DNA of 64,000 nucleotides from contig LNGK01000002.1 in the NCBI GenBank assembly GCA_001510575.1, positions 3,212,144 to 3,276,143 on the forward strand. The letters are read 5' to 3'. The DNA comes from Knoxdaviesia capensis (taxonomy: Eukaryota > Ascomycota > Sordariomycetes > Microascales > Gondwanamycetaceae). The position numbers were made by a program, and so were the translations under genes. The notes beneath the pieces were generated by a model that ran no database searches, was not told the DNA's origin, and saw nothing but the letters and a program-made list of their open reading frames with translations. Positions 50,728 through 61,497 of this stretch are shown in pieces; the stretch's first letter is position 1, and the number at the start of each line of letters is the position of its first letter.

Positions 50728-51897
50728 TTACATGGTCCAGTCACCGGGGAGGGAGCTCAGCCAGCCATCAACAGGTTCGATGGCCTGCTGGGTCTTGACG
50801 CACTGCTTGGCCTCAGCAGGAGTCTGCGAGCCGAGCACCGAGCAGCGGTCGAGGTTGCAGCGGGCGTCAAGAGCCTGCTGGAGCGAGTCATCCTTCCAGC
50901 CGAACATGTAATCGGCGTGCTGGCCGTATCCGGTGCTGTTTTTGAAGAGTTGGCGTTAGTAAAATGAAGGCGGTTGGGTAAGTGCCCGAAAATAATAACT
51001 TACGCATCGTTCATCGACCACAGGAAGGGCTGGCTGCCATCCTCGGGCCACATCGAGGGGTCGTTGAACTCCTCGGTGTCCCACAGAATCTCGTACATGA
51101 GCTGAGGCAGCTGGACGGGGTGGGTCGACGGGCAGCTGGCACCGAAGCCGAAGGTGCCGCTGGGGTAGGCGACGTGCGACTTGTGGTCGGGGCTGTCAAC
51201 GTTGACACCGTCCCAGCAACTGTATACAAAAGGCGAGGGGTTAGATGCATGTGCCAAAAGGGTCGCAAGAACGGCCGGGTACTTACGTAGGGAAAGAGAC
51301 GGTAGTGCGGATACCACCAGCGCAAGGAGAGTTTGGGAGCGAGCTGGAGTCAGTTCCCGAGCAAGGAGCACCTCCGAAGGGGTTCTGGTCGCGGGGGAAG
51401 CAACGGTGGCAGATTCCGGGGCTGGTGCCCTGGGCAGAGCGCAGGGTCGGGTCTCCAGCCAGCATGCGGAAGCCCTTCTTGAAGGCGGTGACACGTGTCC
51501 GGCCATCATAGGGCGGGATGTAGTACATGGTGATACCACCGTTCTGGTCGAGGTATCCCTGGGGACCACCGTTGCCGACCTGCTTGACACGGTGCAGAGT
51601 GCCGTTGCGGGCCTTGAAGAACAGCACGGCCGTCCAGTAGTTGGAGAAGTCCTCGGTGAAGGTGCAGGACGTGCAGGTCGACATGGCAGCCAGGTCGTGG
51701 TCGTCGGCCATGGTGGCGTTGAACGAGTTACCTCCGACGATCTGGTGCAGATGGGGCGACGGCACCATGCCGGGAGTCACCAGAGGGTCGAGACGCTCAA
51801 CCACCAACTGGTTGCAACCGAACCGAAGCATCTGCTGGGCCACGGTGCCCTGGGCCAGGATCGCCGAAGCGGCGACGGACTTCCACGTCAGCTGCAT
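50728..51897 (-). CDS. Secreted DUF1996 domain protein
   Basis: Three exons on the minus strand: 51897-51287, 51219-51004 and 50935-50728, with introns of 67 and 68 nt (both GTAAGT donors and ACAG acceptors); 344 aa ending GDWTM. Residues 1-21 form a signal peptide (short basic start, Ala-rich hydrophobic core, AQ cleavage context), so the product should be secreted or wall-bound. The DUF1996 domain starts at about 36 with LDPLVTPGMVPSPHLHQIVGG; the His pair (about H49 and H51) and following GG are the family hallmark. Further family blocks are FKKGFRMLAGDP, the Cys-containing CHRCFP, and CWDGVNVDSPDHKSHVAYP. The last block is reminiscent of a metal-binding HxxH arrangement. Cysteines are numerous, which suits an extracellular disulphide-bonded protein. 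Some fungal homologues carry WSC or CBM domains; here there is only DUF1996 and a short C-terminal extension. The biochemical activity of DUF1996 is not established. Confidence 0.94.
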
Positions 51898-54800
51898 TGT
51901 GAACTGGGATGGTCAAACGAGAAATGCAAGAAGAAAAAAAAAGTGAGTGTCTCTCGACTTGGTGAGGCTCTGAGGGAGAGGAAGCTTGAGCTAGACTCTA
52001 TAAGAAAGTAGTAACAGAGGGCGACGACTGGAGAAAGGAGAGACCAGACAAGAAAGGAGGGAAAAGAGAAGAGAAGAAAAACCCGGACATGGAGTCCCCC
52101 CGGTTTCGACAGAGGATATCAGATGGTCTTTATATAAACGTTTGATGGAGTTAGCCTTCCGGGCATTATGAGATTTCAAGCCTGCGCATCCTCGATAGTC
52201 TTGCTCCGTGGCCACTACTTTCCCTCGTTCTTCCATCGGCTTCCCCCTCCGCTCCCCTCACTATCAATATGGCCGCACCCCATATGGGGTTCTGTCGGCA
52301 GAAAGGAGAATGCCAGAGCCAGACAAGACAAATATCTGGAAGCACTCTGGAGATGGGGTCAGTTCTGGGGACGGGAGCAGAACAAGAAACAAAACTGGAT
52401 AAAGGATAAAGGAACAATATCGAAGAAAAGAAATCTCCCGGCTAAAATTTACTGGGGTGGCCATTGCAGTGTAAGTGGGCGAGAGAACACCTCAGGTGTT
52501 TCCAGTTTCCATTTGGCAGTCCTCACGAGAGACCTCTCACGTTCGAGCCATACACTTATGGGCCTCCATATAGGATATATTTTCCCCGCCGTCATCTCGT
52601 GCTTGGCCAATGGAGGAGACGGCTCTGATCCGGAGTAATAAATGATATGACTGGGTCATCCCCATTCTATCGTGTGCCCCGTGGCCGCTTTTTTAATGGC
52701 AACAGATTGGGACGAAGGCGAAGATGACTGAGAGAGAAACATCGAGAGATACCACCAACCAGCAGGGGGGCCACATGTGGTGAGGACACCACAATTGCCG
52801 AAGCTGTGCGCCCAAGCCAAATATTACTCGCGAAGACCGTAATATACGCGACCTGCAGGTTGTATGGGATAGATCTGATTATTTTTGCTCTTCGGGTGTG
52901 CGATCGGATAGGTGTATGGCGAGAAGGAAGCCTAGAGTACATGGACACTTTGCAATATAAACCGGACAGTAGGACATGCGATTGGCTGAAGATCGGCATA
53001 TATATCACACAAGTTATTAATGGGCGAAATGACGCCTCCTGGTGTCTGGCTATTTACCCAAGCAATCAACACCGGGAGGTTTCATTAGATGCCTCGATAT
53101 TATGTTCCGTCGTGATGCCGGCTTCTCTGGGCAATGGGCGTTCGATCGTGATATGCATTTGTGCTTGCTTGGAAAACGCGTACACTGCACTGTGAGGGAA
53201 AAAGAGTGCAGTCAATACTCGTTTGCCCCCTTGCGAAGGAACAGCCTGCAGTAATCTCTTGATTCACACAATTACTGTCAGTGGGACATTGGAGAGAGAA
53301 ATTTTCCTCTTCCCGTAGATGCAGGCAGTTTTTTCTTCCGCAGTGATTAGAGTGAATGGAACTCGTGGGATGGACAATGATCATCGCCCCCCTCCTTGTC
53401 AGGGATCTCGGGCCGGGGAAAAAGAAAATATCAGAACACGAAATCACCAGGACAGCTGTGGCTCCCTCACTTTGGCCTTGGCCACCTTGAGGTCATATTT
53501 CTATATCATAATGATGATCCAAATGATCTAAGAATGGCCCGAATGCACTTCTCGAACCGCCTGAGCCCATATCATATGAAGGGGACTGCATGAGAACGGA
53601 CGACTCGACCATTAAGGCATCTGGACGGTTCTGAAACCCAGGAGAACGAAAATCTGCGGAAACAGAAAGGCTCTTGTCCTGGAATGTGGCTCATGTTGAT
53701 CTTTTCGTGACCAGGCAACAAGGCCGCGAGCAAGATACAAGCCAAGTCAAGCGAACCAGAGTGAAGTGGCGATGGGAGATCGGGGGAAACCCGAGCATGG
53801 AGGGTGTAAATCGCCAACTCATCAAAGGGCAGCCAAGAAAATCTCCCCATATTTTGCTGTCTATGTGAAATATCGTTCCGTCGGGGTATCGGGTTTCCGT
53901 ATTGAGTCCAGCATCGGTAGTCGACGGCCGATTCTGTCTGGTTCGAAGGCAGTCCAAAGAAAAAAAAGGCACTTTATGAGGAAACTGGCTCAAACAGACA
54001 CATAGGCGTTATCGCTCATTTTGAGAACAAGAGAGACGAATAAACTCCTATCGCCCATTGATTACCTGCAGGAATGCCACATAATGGGCAAGGACATTGA
54101 GGAGACGAGATCCATGCTTCCTGAACATTCCACATGGAATCGCATTTATAATCCGATCAAGGATAAGAAAGCAAAGCCGAAGGCAAGACAAGAAATCGGG
54201 ACATGAAGTCAAACCCCGGATGGAGCCGAGCCATTATGTTACGCCGTTTCTGAAGTAGGTTCGGACGGAGAATATCTTTCTTCGATAGAGTGTGGAATAC
54301 ATACCGAGATGTGCTTGAATAGGTAGCACAGATCCAGGGAAATAAGCCAGAGCAGTCATCCGGATACGGCCGTGGACTGTAGTACAGCATCGGGGATCCA
54401 AGAATCAAGCACACCGCCGTGAGAAACGGTCAGATCTGCAGGTGACACGAGGTTCAGGGCAGCAGACGAGGCAATCACCGGGGGGTACGCTGGGGGAAAT
54501 CGGACAAGAGGAACAGGACGAAAGGTCAGAGTGTCTCGGCACAGAGGCATCGGCGATTATGGATGACTATCCCGCCGGTTCCGGCGCTCGCTCGTGAGTT
54601 TGACAGTTTGGCTGGCTCATGTTCTGTAACGATTCGATGAATAGAGCCGGACTGTCTGTACCTACAGCAGCGCCGAGAGGATTTCCTAAATCTGGTGCCG
54701 ATGGTGACACCCGACATTGGAGCCGGAAATATAGAAATCTGACATTTTCCCTAGACACGGATTGTTCTTGGCATGGTGTATGCCTTTCCATTTGGGTGTT

Positions 54801-55799
54801 CAGCCTGTTTTAGGCAATCAGCGGCTGGGATCAATTTACCAGTCACTGCTGCTGACTGTATGGCTAACAAGAAAGGCCAGGTTGATCTGTCGTGATCGAT
54901 TTGGGGTTGGGAGTGATTCGGCGAGGCAATGACGAGCAAATATTTACCAGCTCGATATTCTCGGGATATAAAACAAGATAATGGGAGAAGATTTCTGCAG
55001 GGCAAGAACTCGCTTGCTTGGACTGACATCTGGGAGATTGGAGGTGGGCCTGGTGACTGGAAGGGGATTCAGAAGCCGTTAACTATCACGTGATACATAG
55101 CTCAAATTGGTCGCAAAGAGGGACACCAGAAATGAAGCACAACTTCACCATAACTGATGGGTGGTGATGAAGGACCACACTGGGATGAGGAGCAAACGAC
55201 AAATGCGGGTAACAAGAAAGGAGAAGGGAAAACCCTAACCCTACATACAAGGAAATACACTTCAGTCCACCTCACGCTCCTTCAGTGCAGCTTTGGACTT
55301 GGACTTGGGACTGTATAATGTAACGAAGAAGTCCACCTGAAGTCCAGTTCCTTTTGCGACGTTTGGCATGAAACGAACTGTGCAAACGAAACGGACCAGG
55401 GCCGAAAGGTGGCAGAAAAAGGTCGTGTTCTTCACCGCGCGTGTATCTCTGACCGCCCGAGCTTGGTGATTGGTTGTAAAAATCGTCCATTAAGGGCCCT
55501 AATTTCTGCCGGGCTTTTAGCGCGTTTACTTCCCAATAGGGAAGGCGGTGAGACGAAACTTTTAGAACCCGCGCGCTAAATGTGTTCCTGGTGGTAGTTT
55601 TATTTTTGTGCCTGATTTTCAATGTGCAACTTCGTGATGTTTTTTTTTCTGGCTTCGGTACATCAAGAAATACATACCTACAACGCCGTGTTTTTTCCTC
55701 CGTCACCATTAGAACGGCAGGTACGGACGCTTATCACGATCACTGATTTTTAGGTGGTAAGTAAATTTACTGATTGTCCATTTCCCAAATCAAATAAAT
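51898..55799. other. Intergenic region, no supportable gene
   Basis: The left end is the promoter and leader of the DUF1996 gene. The remainder has no recognisable coding region. A basic 145-codon minus-strand frame (55272-55709) lies divergent to RCC1; I recognise nothing in it and find no splice partners. A partial telomere-like CCCTAACCCTA lies at 55233-55243. Confidence 0.5.
52129..52136 (-). promoter_or_regulatory. Candidate TATA box of the DUF1996 gene
   Basis: TATATAAA on the minus strand, about 235 bases upstream of the start codon. It would imply a 5' leader of roughly 200 nt. Confidence 0.5.
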
Positions 55800-56933
55800 A
55801 GACCCGGACCCCCCCTCTGCCCCAAACCCTTTCTTCTCTTTTTTTCTTCTTTTCTTCACCATTCGGTTTCCATCTTCAGTTCGTTCCAACTTTTCACTTT
55901 TTCCGCTTTCATCACTTCATCATTCGTTTCAATCTTTCGATCATCGATCATCCACTCTCTTCACTCCCTTTTCTTTCGTGTTATTGTTCCAAAGACATCG
56001 AACTTTGGTTTCTCCTCAGTGCCCTATCTTTCTTTCAATCACCCATTGAAAACCCCTTCTCATTCTTATTTTCATTGCGACGTTTCTCTCAGTCGACCGT
56101 CTCTTTCGAAAGTCACTTTTACTCATCACCGATCATCGACAATTTCTGAGTCGAATCTGTGATTCCTGGAACTAACTTTCTCATCCACCGCGACCTTTCG
56201 AATTTGTTAAAGTTCGAGCTTTTTGCCTTTGTCCCATTCAGACTTCGCGACAGTTCTGATTTCTTCGATTTCGACTCCCGAACTTCAACCGCGACCCAGA
56301 AATTCCATTTCTCCTCAACTTCCTGATTTGTTTCTTCGAACTCGCGACTTCATAACAAGCTTCGTTTCCAGCTTGTTCGTCAATAAACCCCAGAAACTTG
56401 TTTATCGCGTCATCAACACGCCATAAACCTTCTTCGCGTTATTCACACTTTAGCGCATCCCGACCTTGTTGACAACTCGCAAGATTTTCCAATCTTCTTT
56501 CCCTCAACAACTTTCCTCCTTCCCTTTGTTTGGACCAACTTGGTTTAGTCCACTTCCGCGACCACTTTCTCTTTTTTAAGTTTGTCGCATTCTCAAACTT
56601 AACTTCAACACACACTCTCCCTTGCGACGCTTTGTTTACATTTCGTCCTGCCTCTTCCTTCTTTTCGCATCAAACGCTTTCTGTGTCATCACCACACACC
56701 GATAGACGATTCACGTTCGCTTCTGCCTCTTGTCCGTGTTTATCATTCACGGCTTTTCTTTCGCGACAATCTCTATCCTCTAGTGTTTGCGATCCGTCTC
56801 CTTTGCGCATTTCGCAATTCTACTTCGATTCTATTCGGAGTACCCCGTACAATCTCGACTCTCTTTGATCGCAACCCCGAACTTGTTTCATTCATCTCAC
56901 CTTTAACCCTCAACTTCTGTTATCATCATCGAA
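55800..56933 (+). promoter_or_regulatory. Long pyrimidine-rich leader/promoter of RCC1
   Basis: About 1.1 kb of C/T-rich + strand directly before the RCC1 start, without a plausible gene. The pentamer GCGAC appears eight times on the + strand between 56077 and 56767 (starts at 56077, 56190, 56247, 56291, 56344, 56558, 56624 and 56763), mostly as CGCGAC. The transcription start is not visible; much of this may be 5' untranslated region with short upstream frames. Confidence 0.55.
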
Positions 56934-59152
56934 ATGGCTCCTCGCAAGTCTGCTCGCACTAAAGCGCCTGCTGCTGTTGCCGCTCCGGCGACCAAGCCTG
57001 CCGCTACCAAGGTCTCGAAGCCGGCTCCTGCTAAGGTCACCAAGGCTACTGCGGCTAAGCCCTCGAAGAAGACTGCCACCACCAAGGTAATGTTTGCTCG
57101 ATAACCACGCGGCTCAAATCGCCTCTCGCAAAGATTGCTCTAACACTGGCCAATTCCATCTCATCATAGGCTCCTGCTAAGACTGAAACTGTGAAGAAGG
57201 TTGCCGCCACCAAGGCCGCTTCGAAGGCCGCTCCTACGCCTGTTCCCAAGGCTAAGCCTGCTCCCAAGGTTGCCCCCAAGACCACTACCAAGACTGTCAC
57301 GAAGACTGCCACCAAGACCACTGCTGCTAAGGCTGCCGTGAAGGCTACTGCCACTGAGGAGCCCGTCAAGAAGAATATCTCCAAGAAGCGCAAGGCCGAG
57401 GAGGATCACTATGATGTTCCTGTTAGCCCTAATTCTCCGAAGGCCAAGAAGGCTCGTGTGGAGGCCGCTCCTGCTGTGAAGAAGTCGGCCCCCAAAGTCG
57501 TCAAGCCCAAGGCTGAGCCTAAGCCCAAGGTCGTGAAGGTAAACAAACAACCAACACTTGTGTTCAGTTTTTTTTGTTTCTGTTGTTTTTCTTTCTCATA
57601 CTAACAGTTTTCCTCTTTCTCTTTAGCGTATTGCTGTGCCCACTGTCGGTACCCAGATCAACTTTGCTCCGACTACCAAGCTTGATATTTTCGTGTTTGG
57701 CGAGGGCAGCTCTGGAGAGCTTGGCCTTGGTTCCAAGAAGCGCGCTGGAAAGAAGCCCATCGACGTGAAGCGCCCTCGTTTCAACGATCTTCTTTCTCCC
57801 AAGGATGTTGGTGTCGTTCAGATTGCCTGCGGTGGCATGCATGTCGTCGCTCTCACTGCTGACAACAAGATTCTGACCTGGGGTGTCAACGATGAAGGCG
57901 CTCTTGGCCGCAACACCAACTGGGAGGGTGGTCTTCGTGACGCTGACCAGGAGGCTGATAGCGACAGCGATTCCGACGATGAGGATGACTCTGGTATCAA
58001 CCCTCTCGAGTCCACTCCCACTGCTCTTTCTGCTGAGCATTTCATTCCCGGAACCCGCTTCGTGCAGGTTGCTGCTTCTGACAGTGCCAGCTTCGCTCTC
58101 ACTGAGGACGGAGTTGTTTACGGTTGGGGAACCTTCCGCGTAAGTTGTCCTTGTTGTGAACTGTCACACGCTGTATTTATTTACCTCTTCTTGATTTTAA
58201 CTAACTGGCCTCTTCTCTCCTCTAGTCCAGCGACGGAATCCTCGGATTCAGCGAGACGACCAGAATTCAGATGGTTCCGACTCTCATCGCTGGCTTGAAG
58301 AACATCAAGCAGATTGCCACTGGCTCTCACCATGTTCTTGCTCTCAACTACAAGGGTGAAATTTTCTCCTGGGGCTCTGGCCAGCAGGCCCAGCTCGGCC
58401 GCAAGGTCATTGAACGATCCAAGCTTAAAGCGCTGACCCCTCAGGTGGTGGGTTTTCCGCGCGGCAAACGATCGTTTGTGCAGGTGGCCTGTGGTTCGTA
58501 CCACAGCTTTGCTCTTGAGGATACCGGACGTGTTTGGGGATGGGGCCTCAACAACTTCGCCGAGACAGGCATCTCGGGCGGTGCGGGTGCCGATGAGGCC
58601 TCGGTGATCGGCCCCCAGCTGGTCACCAGCCTCATCGACCACCCCATCGCACAAATCGCGGGTGGAGAGCACCACTCGGTGGCTTGCTCCACCGATGGAA
58701 AGCTCCTGGTCTGGGGTCGCATCGACGGCCACCAGGTTGGCCTCGCTGAAGACACCTTCAGCGAGGCCAACACGGTCTACGACGAGCGGGGTGCTCCCCG
58801 CATTCTGTTTGTTCCGACCGTCGTCCCGGGGGTGGACGGTGTCTCGGCGGTGTCCGTTGGCACGGACAACACCTTTGCCATCACTGGTGATGGCAAGGTG
58901 TTCTCCTGGGGTTTCTCCGGAAACTACCAGACCGGCCAGGGCACCACCGACGACATCGTCACCCCCACCCTGATCGACAACACTGCCATTCGTGGCAAGA
59001 AGATTGTCGGCGCTGGCGCTGGCGGCCAGTTCTCTGTTCTTTTCGGCCTCCCGGAGGCCGCCACCCCCTCGGCGCCCGCCAAGACCAACGGCGTCCACCA
59101 GTCGGTGGACGCCGATAAGGAGAACGAGCAGCCGACCAAGTCGGCTGCTTAG
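56934..59152 (+). CDS. RCC1: RCC1: Ran guanine-nucleotide exchange factor (beta-propeller)
   Basis: Four exons: 56934-57086, 57170-57538, 57627-58139 and 58226-59152; 653 aa. The three introns of 83-88 nt are all in phase 0, with GTAATG, GTAAAC and GTAAGT donors. Residues 1-174 form a Lys/Ala/Pro-rich, histone-H1-like tail (repeated AKT, KAAP and TKT units) with a basic KKRKAEED nuclear-localisation cluster. From about 190 the RCC1 propeller follows: FGEGSSGELGLG, TWGVNDEGALGR, YGWGTFR, SWGSGQQAQLGR, GWGLNNFAETG, VWGRIDGHQVG and SWGFSGNYQTGQG are the recurring WG....G.LG signatures of its blades. An acidic Asp/Ser/Glu insertion (279-296) lies in an early blade loop. The protein loads Ran with GTP on chromatin and so drives nuclear transport, spindle assembly and mitotic control. 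The yeast orthologues are Srm1/Prp20 and Pim1. The long basic tail, much longer than in animals, would bind DNA or nucleosomes (inference). The C-terminus is low-complexity. Confidence 0.97.
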
Positions 59153-59864
59153 GCGCCACATCAGGAACCATTCCTGATTGTGTGTTTCTTTTTTTTTCTG
59201 CTCTGTCTCGTTTCGGGTTGTGTTTTCTTTCTCTCCTGCTCTGGGGTTCTTTCTGCTCCGTCTTTTTCTATCCTGTCTTCTGTTCCGTCCTGTTTTGAGT
59301 GTTTCTCCTGCCCTGTTTTTTTTTTTTTGGCGTCTTGGGCGTCCGTGTTCTCTTTTCTTTTCTCCTGGGCCCCTCCTTTCTTGTGCCCCATAGGATCGAT
59401 CTTGTTCGGGGCTCTCTGGTCTTGTCATTCTCCTACTTGTTTTCAGTTTCTTCATCAGTTCAGCCCTTGACCCTGTCTCTCTGGCTGTCTGTGGTCAGCT
59501 CTTGCTATGCAATTATGTTGTGTTTATTCTTCTGTTCCCCTGCCGCTAGTTCTATCTGCGAACCTCTAATGTCTTGTCTGGTCTATTCTCATCCTCACCA
59601 CTCATCACCTTTTCTGTTCTTTGTTTTTTTTTTCTGTTGTGTAGTCACTAGCCTTGCGATGTTCGATGGTGCGGAAGGCTCTTTAATATTGGTTAGACGA
59701 GATTCCAGGGGTCTGCTTCAGACTTGCATGTGTGCATGGGTTGGCCGGTTTTGCCTATCTTTACTTTTCTCTTTCTTTTCTTACAGCTATGTTCACTATC
59801 TGTTAAGATAGACGCTCAGATACCAAGCTGCTGAAGCGAGCACGGCTACTGCTCTTGGGTTGGG
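59153..59864. other. T/C-rich 3' region of RCC1
   Basis: No gene seen. Strong T and C runs on the + strand follow the RCC1 stop. The region ends at a clear TATA box. Confidence 0.55.
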
Positions 59865-59871
59865 TATAAAA
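59865..59871 (+). promoter_or_regulatory. TATA box of a short downstream unit
   Basis: TATAAAA in a GGG...AGGAGGG context. A C/T-rich tract follows (59883-59920), then an ATG at 59948. This is the arrangement of a strong fungal core promoter. Confidence 0.55.
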
Positions 59872-59947
59872 GGAGGGTGCTTGTTTTTGATTGTTTTTTT
59901 CTTTCACTTCACTTTCGAGTTTGGCTGATTCGGCATAGATTGCATTA

Positions 59948-60046
59948 ATGCCTCAGCTGGTAAGTTCTTAATCTTACTGTTCTTCAAGTTCACTGATGCA
60001 TACCTCACACCAGTCTGTGAATTTCTTAGGCACATGGGCACGATAA
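59948..60046 (+). CDS. Possible tiny intron-containing reading frame (14 aa), status uncertain
   Basis: ATG at 59948 about 77 bases after a TATA box; four codons (MPQL), then a perfect GTAAGT donor at 59960. The nearest plausible acceptor (CACACCAG, ending 60013), about 20 bases after a CTGAT branch-like site, gives a 14-codon frame ending TAA at 60046. A later acceptor (TTCGCAG, ending about 60098) would instead give an open frame of about 55 codons. I do not recognise either product. It may be a small protein gene, the leader frame of a non-coding transcript, or chance. The gene at 60422 is on the opposite strand and converges on it. Confidence 0.25.
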
Positions 60047-60421
60047 TCAACAGCATAGGGCTTGTGATGTTTCGTTGAATTAATGTCATGGTTCGCAGAG
60101 GATTCCCAAAGATGAAATAACCGTTCCAGACTCCGTTTTACATAGAAAGAAAAAGAATGCAACCAACAGACGCCATCCTCGAATTCATGGACAAACAAGT
60201 AACACCACCGAACCTGCATCATCCTGTTTAGGCACGCCCGGCTGCTTTGGTTAAGTCTAAGTGGAAACCCTGCATGGAAACTGAAACTGGACCACAGTGG
60301 TTCACAGTCCAACCACGGCAGATAGAAAAAAGCCAAGAGAAAAGAAACACGGCAGCACACATGCAATTTTAAGCTGCACTTCTGCTGCCTGCTGTCGAAT
60401 GTATCGCCTTGCTGCCGGATT
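60047..60421. other. Gap between the tiny unit and the YIP1 stop
   Basis: No gene seen beyond the possible extension of the tiny unit. It is presumably the 3' region of the minus-strand YIP1 gene. Confidence 0.5.
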
Positions 60422-61475
60422 TCAGCCCTTGATCTGGCCGAACGAGCCACTACCACGGCTGCTAAAGATGCCCATGATTCCAAAGCCGACGTAGAAGAGA
60501 GCAAGCGGATAAGCCACCAGGCCGCGCATACCGCGCATGCGACCGATGGCACAGAACATACCGCTTGAGCTAACAGTGCACCAGACGATCGCGGCGGTGG
60601 TCATGACAATTCCGAGCGGCGTGTCCATGGGCATGACAATACCGAAGAGGCTAGTCACCACAAGCGGCAGTAGGCAGTACCCCAGGATGCTAGCGCTGCG
60701 AGCGAAGGTGAGGGTGGATGACAGCTGGTTCGGGTCAACCCCGGCGCCTCCGGGCCCGCTCGGCGGTTGGTCGGTGTAGGCAGTGCCGGGGTATTGTTGG
60801 GCAGAGGGCGGGCCTCCAGCAGCAGGATCAGACGGGGTCATCAGCGAAAGAATGGCGTGTAGCGATGTGCTGCCTAGGAGGGCAAGGCCGTAGATATAGC
60901 CGAAATGCACCTTGCCGCTGAAGAGCAGGAATGTGCCGAAGAGGAAGAAGAAGAGGACGGGGCCGGCGAGATCGGAGTCGTCCATTAGGTGTTGATCGAT
61001 CCGAGCAAACGGGTTCAAAACAGTGAGAGTCTATGTACAGAAGGGTGGAGACAAGCATCATGTTAGAGAATCGACGTCAGGGAGCATTGCGTCAGGCTGC
61101 TTTATTCTCCGTCCTCCCGCTCCCGCGAGACTTCAAACCTACCTTGAATTGAATATGAGCAAAATTGACGCCCAGTTCTTCCAACAAGGGCGGCTCGCCG
61201 TCGTACCCCTCAGTCGAAAACGCAGCAATCCAGCCAGTGCGCAGACCGCCTTGCTCGCCCATCCGGCCCGACACACCGGCTGCCGAGCCAGTGAAGCCAG
61301 CGCCGCCGCCATAGGCCGACGATGACGCTCCGCCAGCACTGGGACCGTATCCATACGAGGCCTGGTGTGGTGTAGCATGGCCGGATACTTGCGCGGGAGA
61401 GTAGGACGACGGGTAGAACTGCAGGTTTTGGGCGGATGATGGCGCGTACGGCGCCTGGTTATAGTAGCCCGACAT
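60422..61475 (-). CDS. yip1: YIP1-family membrane protein (ER-Golgi transport)
   Basis: Two exons on the minus strand, 61475-61143 and 61030-60422, with a 112-nt phase-0 intron (GTAGGT donor, TCTAAC branch site, ACATAG acceptor) joining HIQFK|TLTVLNPF; 313 aa. Residues 1-85 are a Gly/Ser/Tyr/Pro-rich cytosolic tail. EEPPLLEELGVNF-like sequence at about 93-108 (here EPPLLEELGVNFAHI) is the conserved pre-membrane motif. DLAGP (131-135) and GYCLLP (228-233) are the two Yip1-family signatures. Five membrane segments are visible at about 132-150, 153-174, 223-243, 250-270 and 281-300. A Pro/Gly-rich loop of about 40 residues sits between the second and third. Yip1 binds dialkylated Rab (Ypt) GTPases and works with Yif1 in COPII vesicle budding and Golgi structure. 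The start codon is directly preceded on the mRNA strand by a (CA)n run. Confidence 0.92.
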
Positions 61476-61497
61476 TGTGTGTGTGTGTGTGTGTGTG
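61476..61497. repeat. (TG)11 microsatellite abutting the YIP1 start codon
   Basis: Eleven units directly next to the ATG at 61475. On the YIP1 strand it reads (CA)n immediately before AUG, so it lies in the 5' untranslated region. Confidence 0.95.

Noticed and set aside
55272..55709. 145-codon minus-strand frame divergent to RCC1
   Set aside because: Basic, no domain recognised, no introns or partner exons. Position and length alone do not justify a gene call.
58181..59455. 424-codon minus-strand frame
   Set aside because: It is the antisense shadow of RCC1 exon 4 and its 3' region.
59948..59959. MPQL start resembling mitochondrial ATP8
   Set aside because: Only four residues match and the continuation differs; not a mitochondrial insertion.
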